Position numbers and translations under genes: made by a program
Shown: positions 11,580 to 22,004 of the stretch, piece by piece
Numbering within the stretch: position 1 is the first letter of the stretch
How the letters are laid out: each line of letters opens with the position of its first letter
Notes under the pieces: generated by a model
Seen by the model: only the letters and a program-made list of their open reading frames with translations
Told to the model about the DNA's origin: nothing
Databases searched by the model: none
Assembly (NCBI GenBank): GCA_032622095.1
Contig: CP136062.1
Coordinates: 226,130,578 to 226,194,577, forward strand
Origin: Siphonodentalium dalli
Taxonomy: Eukaryota; Mollusca; Scaphopoda; Gadilida; Siphonodentaliidae
Length of the DNA: 64,000 bases
Direction: 5' to 3'

Positions 11580-11912
11580 CAAGCCTGCAAATAGTGTGTC
11601 TGTTATTTGCTGAATGAGGTCCCCACAGGGTGAATTTAGTGACACTTGTGTGGAATAGCATCACAAAACTCACACTCTGTGTACCTCATTCTGCTTAGGC
11701 CTCAACTGCTATGAAAGACCAACCATCTGACAGATTGCAGTTCCCCAGTTGAAGTTGATGTTCACCCATTATAGTCACATTGATTATCTTCTGCAAATTA
11801 GGGGATAAAGAAACTGAATAGAAGTAACTAAAAACTATGTTATTTTGAGACTATGTAGATACTTCCCAGAAGATGAGGCCTAAGCAGAATGAGGTCCCCA
11901 GGACACTATATA
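11580..11912 (+). mobile_element. Family B element, right arm truncated (B3)
   Basis: Left end CAAGCCTGCAAATAGTGTG is intact and preceded by 'cagtaat'. The core 'gatacttcccagaagatgag' is present, but the right arm breaks after 'gaggtcccca' at about 11910. It follows the end of the minisatellite, the same order as the unamplified copy near 7000. Confidence 0.7.
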
Positions 11913-11996
11913 AAACTTGTGATAGGAAGAGAAAGACTATCCATCTTTAAATAATGTAATGAAAAAGAGTATGGCAGCCCCTCTATATATTTAATA

Positions 11997-12209
11997 CAGT
12001 AATGCCCTAAATAATCGACTCCTTAACCACAGCAGAATTATGGGTAATTTTTCAGGATTTAGTCGGAAATATGGCTTGTTGCCATTCATCGGAAGGCTCT
12101 CACTGAGAGCTTTCCGATGAATGGGAACAATCCATATTTCCAACTAAATCCTGAAAAATTACCCATAATTCTGCTGTGGTTAAGGAGTCGATTATTTAGG
12201 GCATTACTG
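11997..12209 (+). mobile_element. pogo/Tigger-like hairpin MITE, family C (C1)
   Basis: 213 bp, TA on both sides (11995-11996, 12210-12211), ends CAGTAATGCCCTAAATAATC and its complement. The two ~105-bp arms pair almost perfectly around 'ggctctcactgagagc'. TA target and CAGT ends fit the Tc1/mariner superfamily, pogo/Tigger branch. Confidence 0.85.
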
Positions 12210-12258
12210 TACTACTCCTTAACTCTTTTAACCAAATTACAAGTGCATTCCAAATTAA

Positions 12259-12507
12259 CTCTTAAATGACGGGAGCTGCGCTGGTGCAGCATTAAAAATA
12301 CCTGTGCCAGTGCATTCTCTATATATATGAGTCTCCCATAGGAAGCATCACATATATAAGAGAATGCAATGGATGTCAAGGTAAATATTGTTAGGCCAAT
12401 GTATTCTCTTATATATGCGAGGCTCCCTATGGGAGACCCATATAAATAAGAGAATGCATTGGCACGTGATTTTTGCAAAATTTCAGGAAGGTCCAGTCAT
12501 CGAAGGG
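12259..12507 (-). mobile_element. TTAA-flanked MITE, family D (D2)
   Basis: TTAA at 12255-12258 and 12508-12511. Reversed relative to D1: 'atgacgggagctgcgctggt' on the left and 'tttcaggaaggtccagtcat' on the right. Two cassette hairpins are joined by 'caaggtaaatattgttaggc'. Confidence 0.75.
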
Positions 12508-12812
12508 TTAAATACAAATGAGTAACGGCATGCGACATAGTGCCTCCGTGAAAGACCGCAGGCAGCGATGCATCATTTATCGCACATCCGTATTTAGGAT
12601 GAGATATAATGTCCTAAAATAATTCCTGATAATACCTGATCGCGATGTAATTCCTTTTAAATGTCAGATTTTCCACACTAGCTTTCCTGCAGGAAGCGGA
12701 CTGTCACAGAATTATACAGCCATGTGACTGATTCTAATTGAGTCAAAGGAAAATGGCAGTACGTGAGCACGTAGATCACTGTCTTAAGTAATGATGATGG
12801 TGAGGTCCCCCT
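12508..12812. other. Non-coding, nothing recognised
   Basis: No shared repeat or frame found. Confidence 0.35.
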
Positions 12813-12915
12813 GCACTGGCGCAGCATTAAACATCCTGTGCCAGTACATTCTCTTATATTGGGAGCCTCAAATATATTAAAGAATGCACTGGCTTACAAG
12901 GTCAAACAATTTTTC
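12813..12915 (-). mobile_element. Family D fragment (D3)
   Basis: 'ggcgcagcattaaacatcct' and one cassette hairpin matching D2. Broken on the right at 'caaggtcaaacaatttttcc', and the TTAA ends are missing. Confidence 0.6.
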
Positions 12916-12935
12916 CAAGCATGTATGAAGGGGAG

Positions 12936-13305
12936 ATTAGTGTGCCTGTCATTTGCAGAATGGGCTAGCATCACCAAGTTCACCCTCTGGGGTCCTCATT
13001 CTGCATGGCCTCATCTGCTATCGGAGACAATTTGACTCAGATTGAAGTTCCCAAATGGTGAATATTGTGATGTACACCCATTGGGAACCTCGATTATGCA
13101 ATGTGTCGTCTGCCAATTTGGGGATAGAATCTATCTATGTGAAGAAGTTTCTAGAGAAATTTGAAAATAAAGAAACTTTCCAGAGAAGATGAGGCCGGAG
13201 CAGAATGAGTTCCCCAGAGGGTGAATTTAGAGATGATAGCCCTCTATGCGGGATAGCATCCCTAAATTCACCCTCTGGGGGCCTCATTCACTAAACTCAG
13301 ACTTG
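12936..13305 (+). mobile_element. Family B foldback (B4), left arm shortened
   Basis: 'agtgtgcctgtcatttgcag' at 12938 opens the left arm, which lacks most of its inner hairpin. The right hairpin and end 'actaaactcagacttg' are present. The core is the subtype with 'gaacctcgattatgcaatgt'. Confidence 0.65.
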
Positions 13306-13361
13306 GGTGGGGGGGATGGGAGGGGTTTAGATTTATAGCTTAATATATATTGTAGTTTTAA

Positions 13362-13691
13362 CCCTTTACCCAATAAACTGGCCAAAACCGGCCAAATAAA
13401 GCTTCAACAGCCTAAAATATCTTCGGTCTGTCTCAATAGAACCATACAAATATGGATATCATTGGAACCGGCTCCTTGACCACATTGTGATGGTTACAGT
13501 TATGCCCTGTGCCAATGCATTCTCTTATATATGCGAGTCGACCATACATTGGCCTAAAAAAAATAAAAAATTTAACACTTTTTACCATTTTTTCTTACAT
13601 TCTTTAACAATTTTATAATTTTTAATGTGTTAAGCCAATGCATTCTCTTATATATGCGAGGCGACCTATGGCCGTTCTGTTGGGTAAAGGG
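13362..13691 (+). mobile_element. piggyBac-like MITE, family A (A5), internally deleted
   Basis: TTAA at 13358-13361 and 13692-13695. Both cassette hairpins have lost one strand ('gtcgaccatacattggc' and 'gcgacctatggccgttc'), so neither can fold fully. The outer ends are intact. Confidence 0.8.
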
Positions 13692-13774
13692 TTAACATAG
13701 TATTCAAAACAGCTTTTAGACAGTCAGTATAGATTGTTTCTTATAAAATTACTAAATAGCCGGTACATATGTCT

Positions 13775-13895
13775 GTCTGGGTCACTCCGCTTATTAGTTG
13801 ATTAGTTAATAATTGTAATAATTTGAGCTCTTTGGGCCTCATGGGATAAGGCGCTTTACAAATACTATACATTTATTATTATTATTCAGACTGTC
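13775..13895 (+). repeat. SINE/LINE 3' tail fragment
   Basis: 'ataaggcgctttacaaatac' followed by (ATT)n. 'GCGCTTTACAAAT' plus an ATT repeat is a common 3' end of L2/CR1-mobilised SINEs in animals. The 5' part is not recognisable. Confidence 0.55.
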
Positions 13896-14878
13896 ATTAT
13901 AATATACAATTAGTATATTCTTGAGGAAATTTTCAAAATTTGTTAACTTTTATTTCTAAATTAAACAAGACAGTCAATGACTGTGGAGACGCTCACCTAA
14001 TGTAAAGACTGAGAGGAAAGGGACTTTGAAGACTAAAACAGTCAGTACTTGTCAAAATAACTTAAGACAAGTAGTTCTAAACAGGGACATAGCTAGGAAT
14101 TCGCTGATGAGCCGGGCTCTTCACCTTGAAATCTCTAAGTGCACACTATTGTAAAATCTTCAACCCCCTTTTAAACAAGATAATCTTAACCATACCACAG
14201 CCTAAGTTCACAAAATTCCTTTTGCACATCCCTCTTATGTCGAAATTTTACAACTGGAACCGGTGCTTCAAGCTCTCAAACTTTTGGGAATTTCCAACCT
14301 GACATCTTCCATAAAGTTAAAAGTTGTGGCCCATTTTGGTATAACAGTTTAACCTCAAGTAGACAAATATGGACTGTTGGTTTAAAAACATACTGGTTTG
14401 AAAATAAAATCAAACTATGAGAACTATTCTAACTTATTTTTGGTGTGAAAATCTAATCTACAACTAATGTATCAGAAATTAAATTATATATATTATTATA
14501 CCAGTAGTGTACAGCATAGATACAGGTAGTGTGGGTGGGGCAGAGCTAAATCTCTTAACTCTGCCCCTATTTTAACAAACATGAATCCCCATCTCTGATA
14601 TCTATTCATATAATAATTTTAAACAGTTGCTTTTAAGAGTTGAAGTTAATTGATTTTCCAAAAAGGACCCCATTGGAACAGATCTAAACATGCCACCCAA
14701 GGACCCTGCATACACAAATATAAACTAAATAGACTTAATGGTTCTTGAGAAGTAATAGTTGTTAGAACAAGAGGTGTGCACTCGCGTGCTAGCATATATA
14801 CCCCCACCGTGGCAAATTCAACCCGCATTATCCATAAACCCAACAAATTTTTTTTTGAACTTTAAAGAAAAATTTGGA
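13896..14878. other. Non-coding; decayed repeat shared with 21300-21660
   Basis: Between about 14085 and 14640, phrases such as 'gggacatagcta', 'cttttgggaatttcc' and 'tttttggtgtgaaaatcta' recall the order of phrases at 21300-21660. This looks like an old unclassified element. No frame is convincing. Confidence 0.35.
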
Positions 14879-14882
14879 TTAA

Positions 14883-16310
14883 CTCTTTCGCTGCCAAACG
14901 CGCATTTTTGCGAACTTCGGAGACGCTGCCAATCGCGCATTTTTGCGAATTTGGTATGTAGTCTAATGTATAGGATATAACTCTATTCTTTCCGGCATGT
15001 TTGACAGTGTACAATGTATTTATCTGTAGTACTGTTGCGCGAACAATTTAAAGCGACAATGTCCTCAAGGACATGCTATTTCTGACGTTATGGGAGTACA
15101 GCCAGAGCCGGAATATTGCGTCATTGTTGTTAGCAAGTGGTTATCAGTCGAAAATGGCTGCTCGCAAAAGACTCAGGACTGAAGAAGTTATTGTTATTAC
15201 CTCTATACTCTAATGATCGAGGGGCGCATAAGATACTTATACCTATTATTTATGTGGGCAGTAGCCTCTATTGGGGCGCCTGCGGCGCATAAGATACTAT
15301 GGGTGGCGGGATGGGGTGGTGGGTGGGTAACTAACCTTTATACTCTAATGATCGAGGGGCACCTGCGGCGCATAAGATAATTATACCTATTATTTATGTG
15401 GGCAGTAGCCTCTATAGGGGCCCCTGCGGCACATAAGATACTATGGGTGGCGGGATAGGGTGGCGGGTGGGTAACTAACCTCTATACTCTAATGATCGAG
15501 GGTCGCCTGCGGCGCATAAGATACTTATACCTATTATTTATAATACACCTTTACTGGTTTTGAACAACCCTTGTCTATTGTATCGTTTTCCAGTGGTGAT
15601 AACAGGCAAGTAAATCAATTATGCTGGTGAGTTGACCATGCGTACGCCCGCGTGACCCATATAATTCACATAAATCATTGTAAAACCCAATTTTCCTGAA
15701 ATTCAAGATGGCCACCAAGATCACGTGACTTATATGGGGCGGAGCAGGGCCATATGTCCCCATGCAGGTATATATACATATGGGTATGGTTATATATATA
15801 TTTATATTTGGAATTGTACCTATCGGGGAATATTCAAGCAACAAAAGCACGAACTCAACAAAGTGCGCCATTGTATCCCATTTTGCTACAAATAGGTGGC
15901 AACTTGCATAAATCCAAAATGGACGCCAAGGTCACATGATCTATTTTATGTCCAAAGTGGGTTCATATAGGTAGCTCCCGTGTACAAGTTACTGTTGGAC
16001 ATCGTATAATTGGGTTGAAAATTAGAAAACAAACAACACACCCATTCATACCCACACAAAATGTACATATACAGGCAAATAGCCACTAATCCAAGATGGC
16101 CGCCAATGTCACGTGACCTTGGTGGGCGTGTCCATGGTGGCATTCGACAGGGTATACCTATGTCTATATACATGTTAAGTTTCAACTAATTATATTAGAA
16201 ACTGCTTGAGATATAATGTATTACCCATATATACCTGAAATACATGGATATATGTACAGGATGCGTGGCACTGGGGGGTAAGTCTGTGGTGGCGGGTGGC
16301 AGCGAAAGAG
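14883..16310 (+). mobile_element. TTAA-flanked element L (1.43 kb)
   Basis: Bounded by TTAA at 14879-14882 and 16311-16314 with inverted ends CTCTTTCGCTGCCA / TGGCAGCGAAAGAG. Inside are repeats of 'ctctatactctaatgatcga' with 'gcctgcggcgcataagata' (15190-15545), then three diverged copies of an 'aagatggccgccaa..gtcacgtgac' motif at about 15705, 15917 and 16095. No transposase frame. TTAA target fits a non-autonomous piggyBac-type element. Confidence 0.7.
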
Positions 16311-16329
16311 TTAATAATATAGCATCCAC

Positions 16330-16830
16330 AAAACAAAAATCCTAAAAATTTTCTAAGTCAAAATAAGTCGAAAATTAAGTGTAATGTTAGGAAAAACAGT
16401 CCGAGCCAACCCTGAGCCGCATCATGTAGAGAGGGTGTTGTGAGAAGTATGTATACCAAAAATTATATAAATCGGTTCATATTTGTTGAAGTAATTAAGT
16501 CGGACAGATTTTTCTAAGTCAAAATAAGTCGAAAAGTAAGGCGTAACTTAAAAAAAGAAAGTTGGACCGAACCACAATTAGCATCATGCGGAGAGGCGGT
16601 CCTAAGGAGATTGCATACAAAAAATTATTGAAATCAGTTCATAGTTGTTCCGAGTTATGAGGTCGGACGGACGGACACACGGAGGGAGAAAGTGTGACGG
16701 ATGGACAGACGCAGGGAGAAAGTGTGACGGACGACAGACTCAGGGAGAAAGTGCGACGGACGGACACATGCAGTCAATCCAGTATAACCCCCATTTTCTT
16801 TGAAAGTGGGGGTATAATTACTATGGAGGG
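16330..16830 (+). repeat. Tandem-monomer element P with 3' hairpin (P3)
   Basis: Two ~175-bp monomers around 'tctaagtcaaaataagtcga', then three copies of a 'gggagaaagtgtgacgga' tail unit. It closes with a hairpin 'taacccccattttc' to 'gaaagtgggggtat'. Confidence 0.6.
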
Positions 16831-16839
16831 AAAACATTA

Positions 16840-17060
16840 TGGCCCTGGCATCCCTCCTATTTGACCTGATGAACTTATTTGAACAAATCTGAATGTGAGT
16901 CACATACAGGTAGGGAATTCATATAGATCTCGAGAAGAAAACAATTGTTGATGGATGGATGGACACAACAATGGATGGAAGGACACTCTGACAGACCAAC
17001 AGTTTTAATCCAATATATCCCCCACTTTTTTGTCCATAATCAGGTATAATGAGTTCACAT
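16840..17060 (+). repeat. P-type 3' end fragment (P5)
   Basis: 'ttgaacaaatctgaatgtga' matches 17770 and 19050. It is followed by a GGATGGATGGAC run and 'atatcccccacttttttgtc'. Confidence 0.5.
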
Positions 17061-17715
17061 AGATAAGTGGTTAAGAAAATAATATTGGAACAGCCAAAAG
17101 GGTGAATGTAGTGATGTTATTCTGTAAGATGCTACAAATTCCAGACACACTTAATTAAAGCTTGGAGAAAAGGAATTTAATCTGATATTAATGACCAGTG
17201 TATTGTAAACAATGATGGTGCTACATTGACAACTTTAGAAAACAAATGCTCAACACTATTAATCTCATTTAAATTATGAATGACATGAATATACAGTCCC
17301 TGGGGACTCTGCCTATAGCCAACAGCAGTTGTGTTATCTATCTATCTGGCACTGTTTATAAACAACATGTGTCTAGTCTATCAATTCTAAGCCCCTTGGT
17401 TCATGGATGGCTTGTAGTTGGAATGCAAGGATATTAAAAGGAAGTTACTGAACATTTCTGTACATCTGTCTGTTGGTGTTTTCTCCCAAACCCCTGATTT
17501 CAGCCAAATTTAGTGGGGTGACTAGAGGTACTAGTACCTACCCCCCCCCCCCCCCCCCCCCCCCGAAGATGTAATGTCATAAGTTCTTAAAAAAAAAAAT
17601 TAATTGTTTTTTATTTTATTTAATAAAAAAAAATTATTTATTAAAAATAAAATATGATAATTTTTTTTGGGTTAAATTGAGCAATAAGTTAAATCTAAAA
17701 AAAATATTTTCTTCA
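17061..17715. other. Non-coding; poly-C tract at about 17541-17564
   Basis: Apart from the ~24-base C run and A/T-rich DNA next to it, nothing recognised. The C run may be length-variable. Confidence 0.4.
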
Positions 17716-17806
17716 GATTTATGTCCATATATAGCCCCACCCACATTTGATCCAGTGACCTCATTTGAACAAATCTGAACCACAGTCACCCAAGGTACCC
17801 TCATAC

Positions 17807-18924
17807 TAGGGTCCTGCGAATTGGAGAATTTGATCGAATCGAATATCGAAACGAATTCTGGAAATCGAATCGAATATCGAATCGAATATCGAATCATATC
17901 TGTGTGTTGCATTCTCAATTGGGCATGTTTTGTCAACAATTAGACGTTTTGTGAAACGTTCTATCAACTACATGCACGAAGTTCCATCATAACTTATGTG
18001 GCGATGAACCGTCGTTTGCAATACTATTAACTTCAAATGATAATTGTCGAGAAAAAAAGGCAGATTTAAAAAAACGTCCATGCGGCCGTCACGACGATTA
18101 ATAAAAAACAACTAAACGGATTATCAGAACTAAAATCACGCGAAATTTGTTCAGTTTGCATGTACATGCAAAATTGCAAATCGACATTCGCAATCACCCG
18201 TTGTTATAAACTTGAAGATGCAACAACAGTCGCAGGGTAGCCTGATTATGTAGTGCTGGATGCTTCTTGGACAGATGATTCCATAGGTGGGTCATTGTCC
18301 CAGATGCATGCGATTTATACACGAGGTTGCATTCATCTCACGTGTAAGTCCCTGCACTACCTGCAACTGTATCATGTTTAAAATAAACATGAATAGCGAC
18401 AACATTTTGTCAAGTGTCAAAGAACGCTCCGAAATTGAAAGTAAACTTCAAAAGAAAACATTGCCAAAATGCACTTTTCGATGCCGGGAACACGTGGTGT
18501 TTAAATTCTCAGCTATACTACATAACGCAGAATATGAGACGGATAGACGGCGGATAACGCTAGCGGTTGCTCAGTCTCATAGCTATTATTATTCACGCGC
18601 GTTGTCGGTCCATCGGTGATCTCCCAGCTTTTGGCTACCATGTTCAAAGCTAGAATTCAGGCGTATTTAGTAGTCCTATAGTGGCTAATTGCTGGCTATA
18701 CTTATATTTAATATATATAATCGCGATGTACAATAAGAATTATAAGGTGCATATATACATCATTTTCTGTAATTAAATGGCACAAAAACTGCTAAGATCG
18801 ACGTGTGTACTTGTCCATAAATAGCCTACTTTTCCATCAATGTATATTCAAAATTTCGAGTTGGCAATTTCGACTCGAATTCGAATCGAATTTGACTTTC
18901 GAATCGAATATTCGCAGGACCCTA
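17807..18924. mobile_element. Decayed hAT element (1,118 bp)
   Basis: Exact 8-bp target duplication cctcatac at 17799-17806 and 18925-18932. Ends TAGGGTCCTGCGAAT and its complement. Many 'gaatcgaatatcgaat' motifs crowd both subterminal regions, as expected of transposase binding arrays in hAT elements. The interior holds only a relic BED finger on the minus strand (18240-18345). Confidence 0.85.
18195..18345 (-). pseudogene. Broken BED zinc-finger remnant of hAT transposase
   Basis: On the minus strand, a frame reading DECNLVYKSHASGT then MTHLWNHLSKKHP has the second Cys and the HLSKKH pair of a BED finger (C-x2-C ... H-x4-H). The codon where the first Cys should lie is TGA (18338-18340 on the plus strand), so the finger is destroyed by a stop. 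The frame ends at another stop near 18195. BED fingers are N-terminal DNA-binding domains of hAT transposases and of ZBED proteins. The surrounding element has hAT ends and an 8-bp duplication, so a transposase relic is the simplest reading. The rest of the transposase, including the RNase H-like core, is absent. Confidence 0.6.
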
Positions 18925-19239
18925 CCTCATACCAAATATGAACCCATTCGGCCCGATGACTTCAGAAAAGAAGTCGTTTTAAGAATTACTATGGGGAAAA
19001 ATAGTTATGGTCCTGACATCAAAACTATTTGACTTGGTGACCTCATTTGAACAAATCTGAATGTCAGTCACCCAGGGAACATCCACACTAAATATGAGCC
19101 CAATTGGCCCTATTGATCTAAAGAAGAAGATGTTCAAAGAATAGTTGACGGATGGATGGACGGACGGATGGACGGACGAGGAGTGATGACTATAGCTCCA
19201 CCGGAGACTTCGTCTCAGGTGAGCTAAAAACCCTACAAC

Positions 19240-19782
19240 CAGGCCTGAGAATAAGGTGCCTGTCATTTGCAGAATGAGGTTCACAGAGGGTGAATTTATC
19301 CTGCATAGTGGGCTAGCATCACTAAATTCAACCACTGGGGACCTCAATCTGCTTTGGCCTCATCTTCTCTGGAAAGTTTCTTTATTATCAAATGTCTATA
19401 GAAACTTCTTCACATAGATTCTATTTCTTTTTTAGTTTAGTTTTTCAATATCCCCAAATTGGCAGACGACACATTGCATAATTGACGTTCCCAATGGGTG
19501 TACATCACAAAATTCACCATTTGGGAACTTCGATCTGATTCTATGTCTCCCATAGCAGATGAAGCCATGCAGAATGAAGTCACCAGAGGGGGAATTTAGT
19601 GATGCTAGCCCACTAGTCAGGATAGTGTCACTAGATTACCCTCTGGGGACCTCATTCTGCAAATGACAGACATGCTATTTGCCGGCTTGTATTTAGCACC
19701 AGAGAACTGTGGGCTAGGATCACTAAATTCACCCACTGGGGACCTCATTCTGCAAATGACAGGCACCTTATTCTCAGGCCTG
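19240..19782 (+). mobile_element. Family B foldback (B5) with perfect target duplication
   Basis: 543 bp, ends CAGGCCTGAGAATAAGG and its complement. Exact 8-bp duplication cctacaac at 19232-19239 and 19783-19790. The right arm is doubled: 'acctcattctgcaaatgaca' occurs near 19650 and again near 19740, so a partial B end was added or converted inside. Confidence 0.85.
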
Positions 19783-19875
19783 CCTACAACCAATGTCTTC
19801 CGTGGCTTTAATGGAGATGTTGTACGTTTTTCGATGGCACTGGTATTGTCATCAAAGTCAAAATGAAATGCCAGC

Positions 19876-19980
19876 CCTCTTAATTCAGATTGTTTGGCTT
19901 CGGCCTTTGCTGTGGCCCAGTTTGCTTCAGCAAATAGCTTTGGCATTCTGATTGCGGTAGCTAATTATGAGGGCTGGATG
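19876..19980 (+). repeat. Dispersed repeat R, copy 1
   Basis: 'cctcttaattcagattgttt', 'agtttgcttcagcaaatag' and 'gctaattatgagggctg' match 34962-35080 in the same order. No ends or frame seen; family unknown. Confidence 0.6.
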
Positions 19981-20039
19981 CCCGCACACATCCATCCTGG
20001 CATATCAATCAAGGACCCTTGTAACTCAAATCAAAAGCT

Positions 20040-20345
20040 TGTCCCAAATTTAGGCCATTCCCCTGTTCTAGTCTTCAGAACTAGGTCATGGGAACCAACC
20101 ATGTCTCCCTCTCTAAATTAGCTTTAATATACTCCGATAGTGGGTCAATACTGTGACTTTTCTACGACAATCAACACTTAATCCTAATCATTGGAATGTT
20201 CCTAATGTCACCATCCCATTAACGTTTAATTTACACTGACTTGACGTTTAACTTAGAATGTATTGGAATAGTTAACTTCAAGCTGGGGTTATAATTCTTC
20301 AAAATAACACCGTCTCTGGATCAAGTCTCAATTTATTGTGTCTGA
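20040..20345 (+). repeat. Segment duplicated at 21715-21990
   Basis: 'tgtctccctctcta', 'atcattggaatgttcct', 'aatttacactgacttga' and 'tctctggatcaagtct' recur in the same order ~1.65 kb downstream. The duplication includes the start of a B element in both copies. Confidence 0.75.
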
Positions 20346-20766
20346 CATTTGCAGAATGAGGTCCGCAGAGGGTGGATTTGGTGATGATAGCCCGCTATGT
20401 AGGATAGCATCACTAAATTCACCCATGTGGACCTCATTCTGCTTAGGCCTCATCTTCTAGGAAGTATCTATGTCTTAAATTAACATTGATTTTTGGTTAC
20501 TTTTTCACTTCTATTCAGTTTATATATACCATAATTTGCAGAAAATAAAATGCATAATCGAGGCGATTAATGGGTGAACATCACCAACTTCAACTGGGGA
20601 ACTTCAATCTGATCCTAGTTCTCCCATAGCAGTTGAGGCCTCAGCAGAATGAGGTTCCCAGAGGGTGAATTTGGTGTTGCTAGCCCACCATGTGGGATAG
20701 CATCACTAAATTCACCCTCTGGGGACCTCATTCCGCAAATGTCAGACACAATTAATTCAGGGCTTG
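20322..20766 (+). mobile_element. Family B foldback (B6)
   Basis: Ends CAAGTCTCAATTTATTGTG and 'cacaattaattcagggcttg', with both hairpins and the standard core. The flanking 8-mers do not match, so the target duplication is lost or one end is off. Confidence 0.75.
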
Positions 20767-20857
20767 ATGGAACATAAGTACATACACCCCCATTCAGGGA
20801 CGTGGTTATAGAGGGTTGTCATGGAAATTTCCTACTGCACCCTCTCCCCTAGATCAT

Positions 20858-21283
20858 GCCATGAATCTCTACTCTGGCTAATGCCCGTAGCGATCATATT
20901 CCACCAGTACAAAACCTTGGAATTTTTTTAACCTTTGACTCGGAACCTTATAAAGTCGAAAAATAATTCAGGGAATATATTTCTTAGTTGTTATTTGTTT
21001 CTTAATAATGTTATTTGTTTCTTAATAATGTACTTCACTGTAGGCAAAGCAAAATTGCTCACAAAGCCACTTAAATCTTGAAATTACGAGTTGGAACCTT
21101 CACTGACAGTGAAGTACATTCTTAAGGAACAGATCCTAACTAAGAAATATATTCCCTGTCTTATTTTTTCGACTTTGTAAGTTTGCCGATCAAAACTTCA
21201 AAAAGTTCCAAGGTTTTGTACTGGTGGAATATGATCTCTACGTGCGCAGCTAAGATTAGATATTGATGGCATGATCTACCTCT
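20858..21283. repeat. Long imperfect inverted repeat
   Basis: Left arm 20858-21050 pairs with right arm 21095-21283. Matching pieces include 'ccaccagtacaaaaccttgg', 'gggaatatatttcttagtt' and 'aatgtacttcactgt'. A 20-bp duplication 'tgttatttgtttcttaataa' lies in the left arm. No target duplication identified. Confidence 0.7.
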
Positions 21284-21714
21284 CCCCATGAACAAAACTT
21301 GCATGTTTGCGAAATACCATTTTCACCCCGCCCCTTGTGTTGTAATTATCTAACTGGTTACTCAAACTTTCCAACTGTTGGAAATTTCAAACCTCATACC
21401 CCCTAACATTTAAGCAATTTCAGACAAAATTTGGGACTAAATATAGAAAAATATGCTACTGTTGGTCCAAAAACAAGCTTCCCCTCTAATTATTAGTTGG
21501 AATGAAAACCAAACAATGATGAGAATAATTACAACCTATATGTGGTGTTAGATTTGGTGTGGCATGGAATTTCCAAGTGTTGCAAATCTTGACCAAAGTT
21601 GCAGGGTTAGTCACCCCTCCCAAAACCCTGCTGTTGCCATGTCCCTATATAGCCACATTGCAGTCTGAAGTAGGCAGATGAGTTTTTTTTGTCAGAAAAC
21701 CAATAGCTCCTGTA
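21284..21714. other. Decayed repeat related to 14085-14640
   Basis: Shares scattered phrases ('ccaactgttggaaatttc', 'tatgtggtgttagatttgg', 'gccatgtccctatatagc') with the earlier stretch. No frame. Confidence 0.35.
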
Positions 21715-21990
21715 TGCTACAGTCATTCCACTGTTTTAGAGGACATGGAAACCAATCCTGTCTCCCTCTCTACTTTTCTGGGTCAATCAACACTTTATAA
21801 TAGTCTAATCATTGGAATGTTCCTATAGTGTCACCATCCCATTAATATTTAATTTACACTGACTTGATGTTTAACTTAGAATGTCTTGGAATAGTTAACT
21901 TCAAGCTGGGGCTTTAATTTTTCAACAGCGTCTCTGGATCAAGTCTGAATTGATTGTGTCTGACATTAGCAGAATGAGGTCCCCAGAGGG
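21715..21990 (+). repeat. Second copy of the 20040-20345 duplication
   Basis: Same order of phrases as at 20040. It runs into a B start at 21940 and is then cut off by the 50-bp minisatellite. Confidence 0.75.
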
Positions 21991-22004
21991 TTAATTCAGT
22001 GCAT
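21940..22004 (+). mobile_element. Family B left-end fragment (B7)
   Basis: CAAGTCTGAATTGATTGTGT through 'ccccagagggttaattcagt'. It stops where the minisatellite starts. Confidence 0.7.

Larger units (their letters stand above)
17716..19230 (+). repeat. P-type repeat split by a hAT element (P6)
   Basis: Left part 17716-17806 and right part 18925-19230 join at 'ccctcatac/caaatatgaaccc'. It ends with a GGATGGACGGAC run, then 'ggagacttcgtctcaggtga' and 'gctaaaa', a hairpin-bearing 3' end common in such repeats. Confidence 0.6.

Noticed and set aside
17541-17564. Poly-C tract as telomere or G-quadruplex regulatory site
   Set aside because: A plain homopolymer without a repeat unit. Similar tracts occur inside decayed elements; a structural role cannot be supported from sequence alone.
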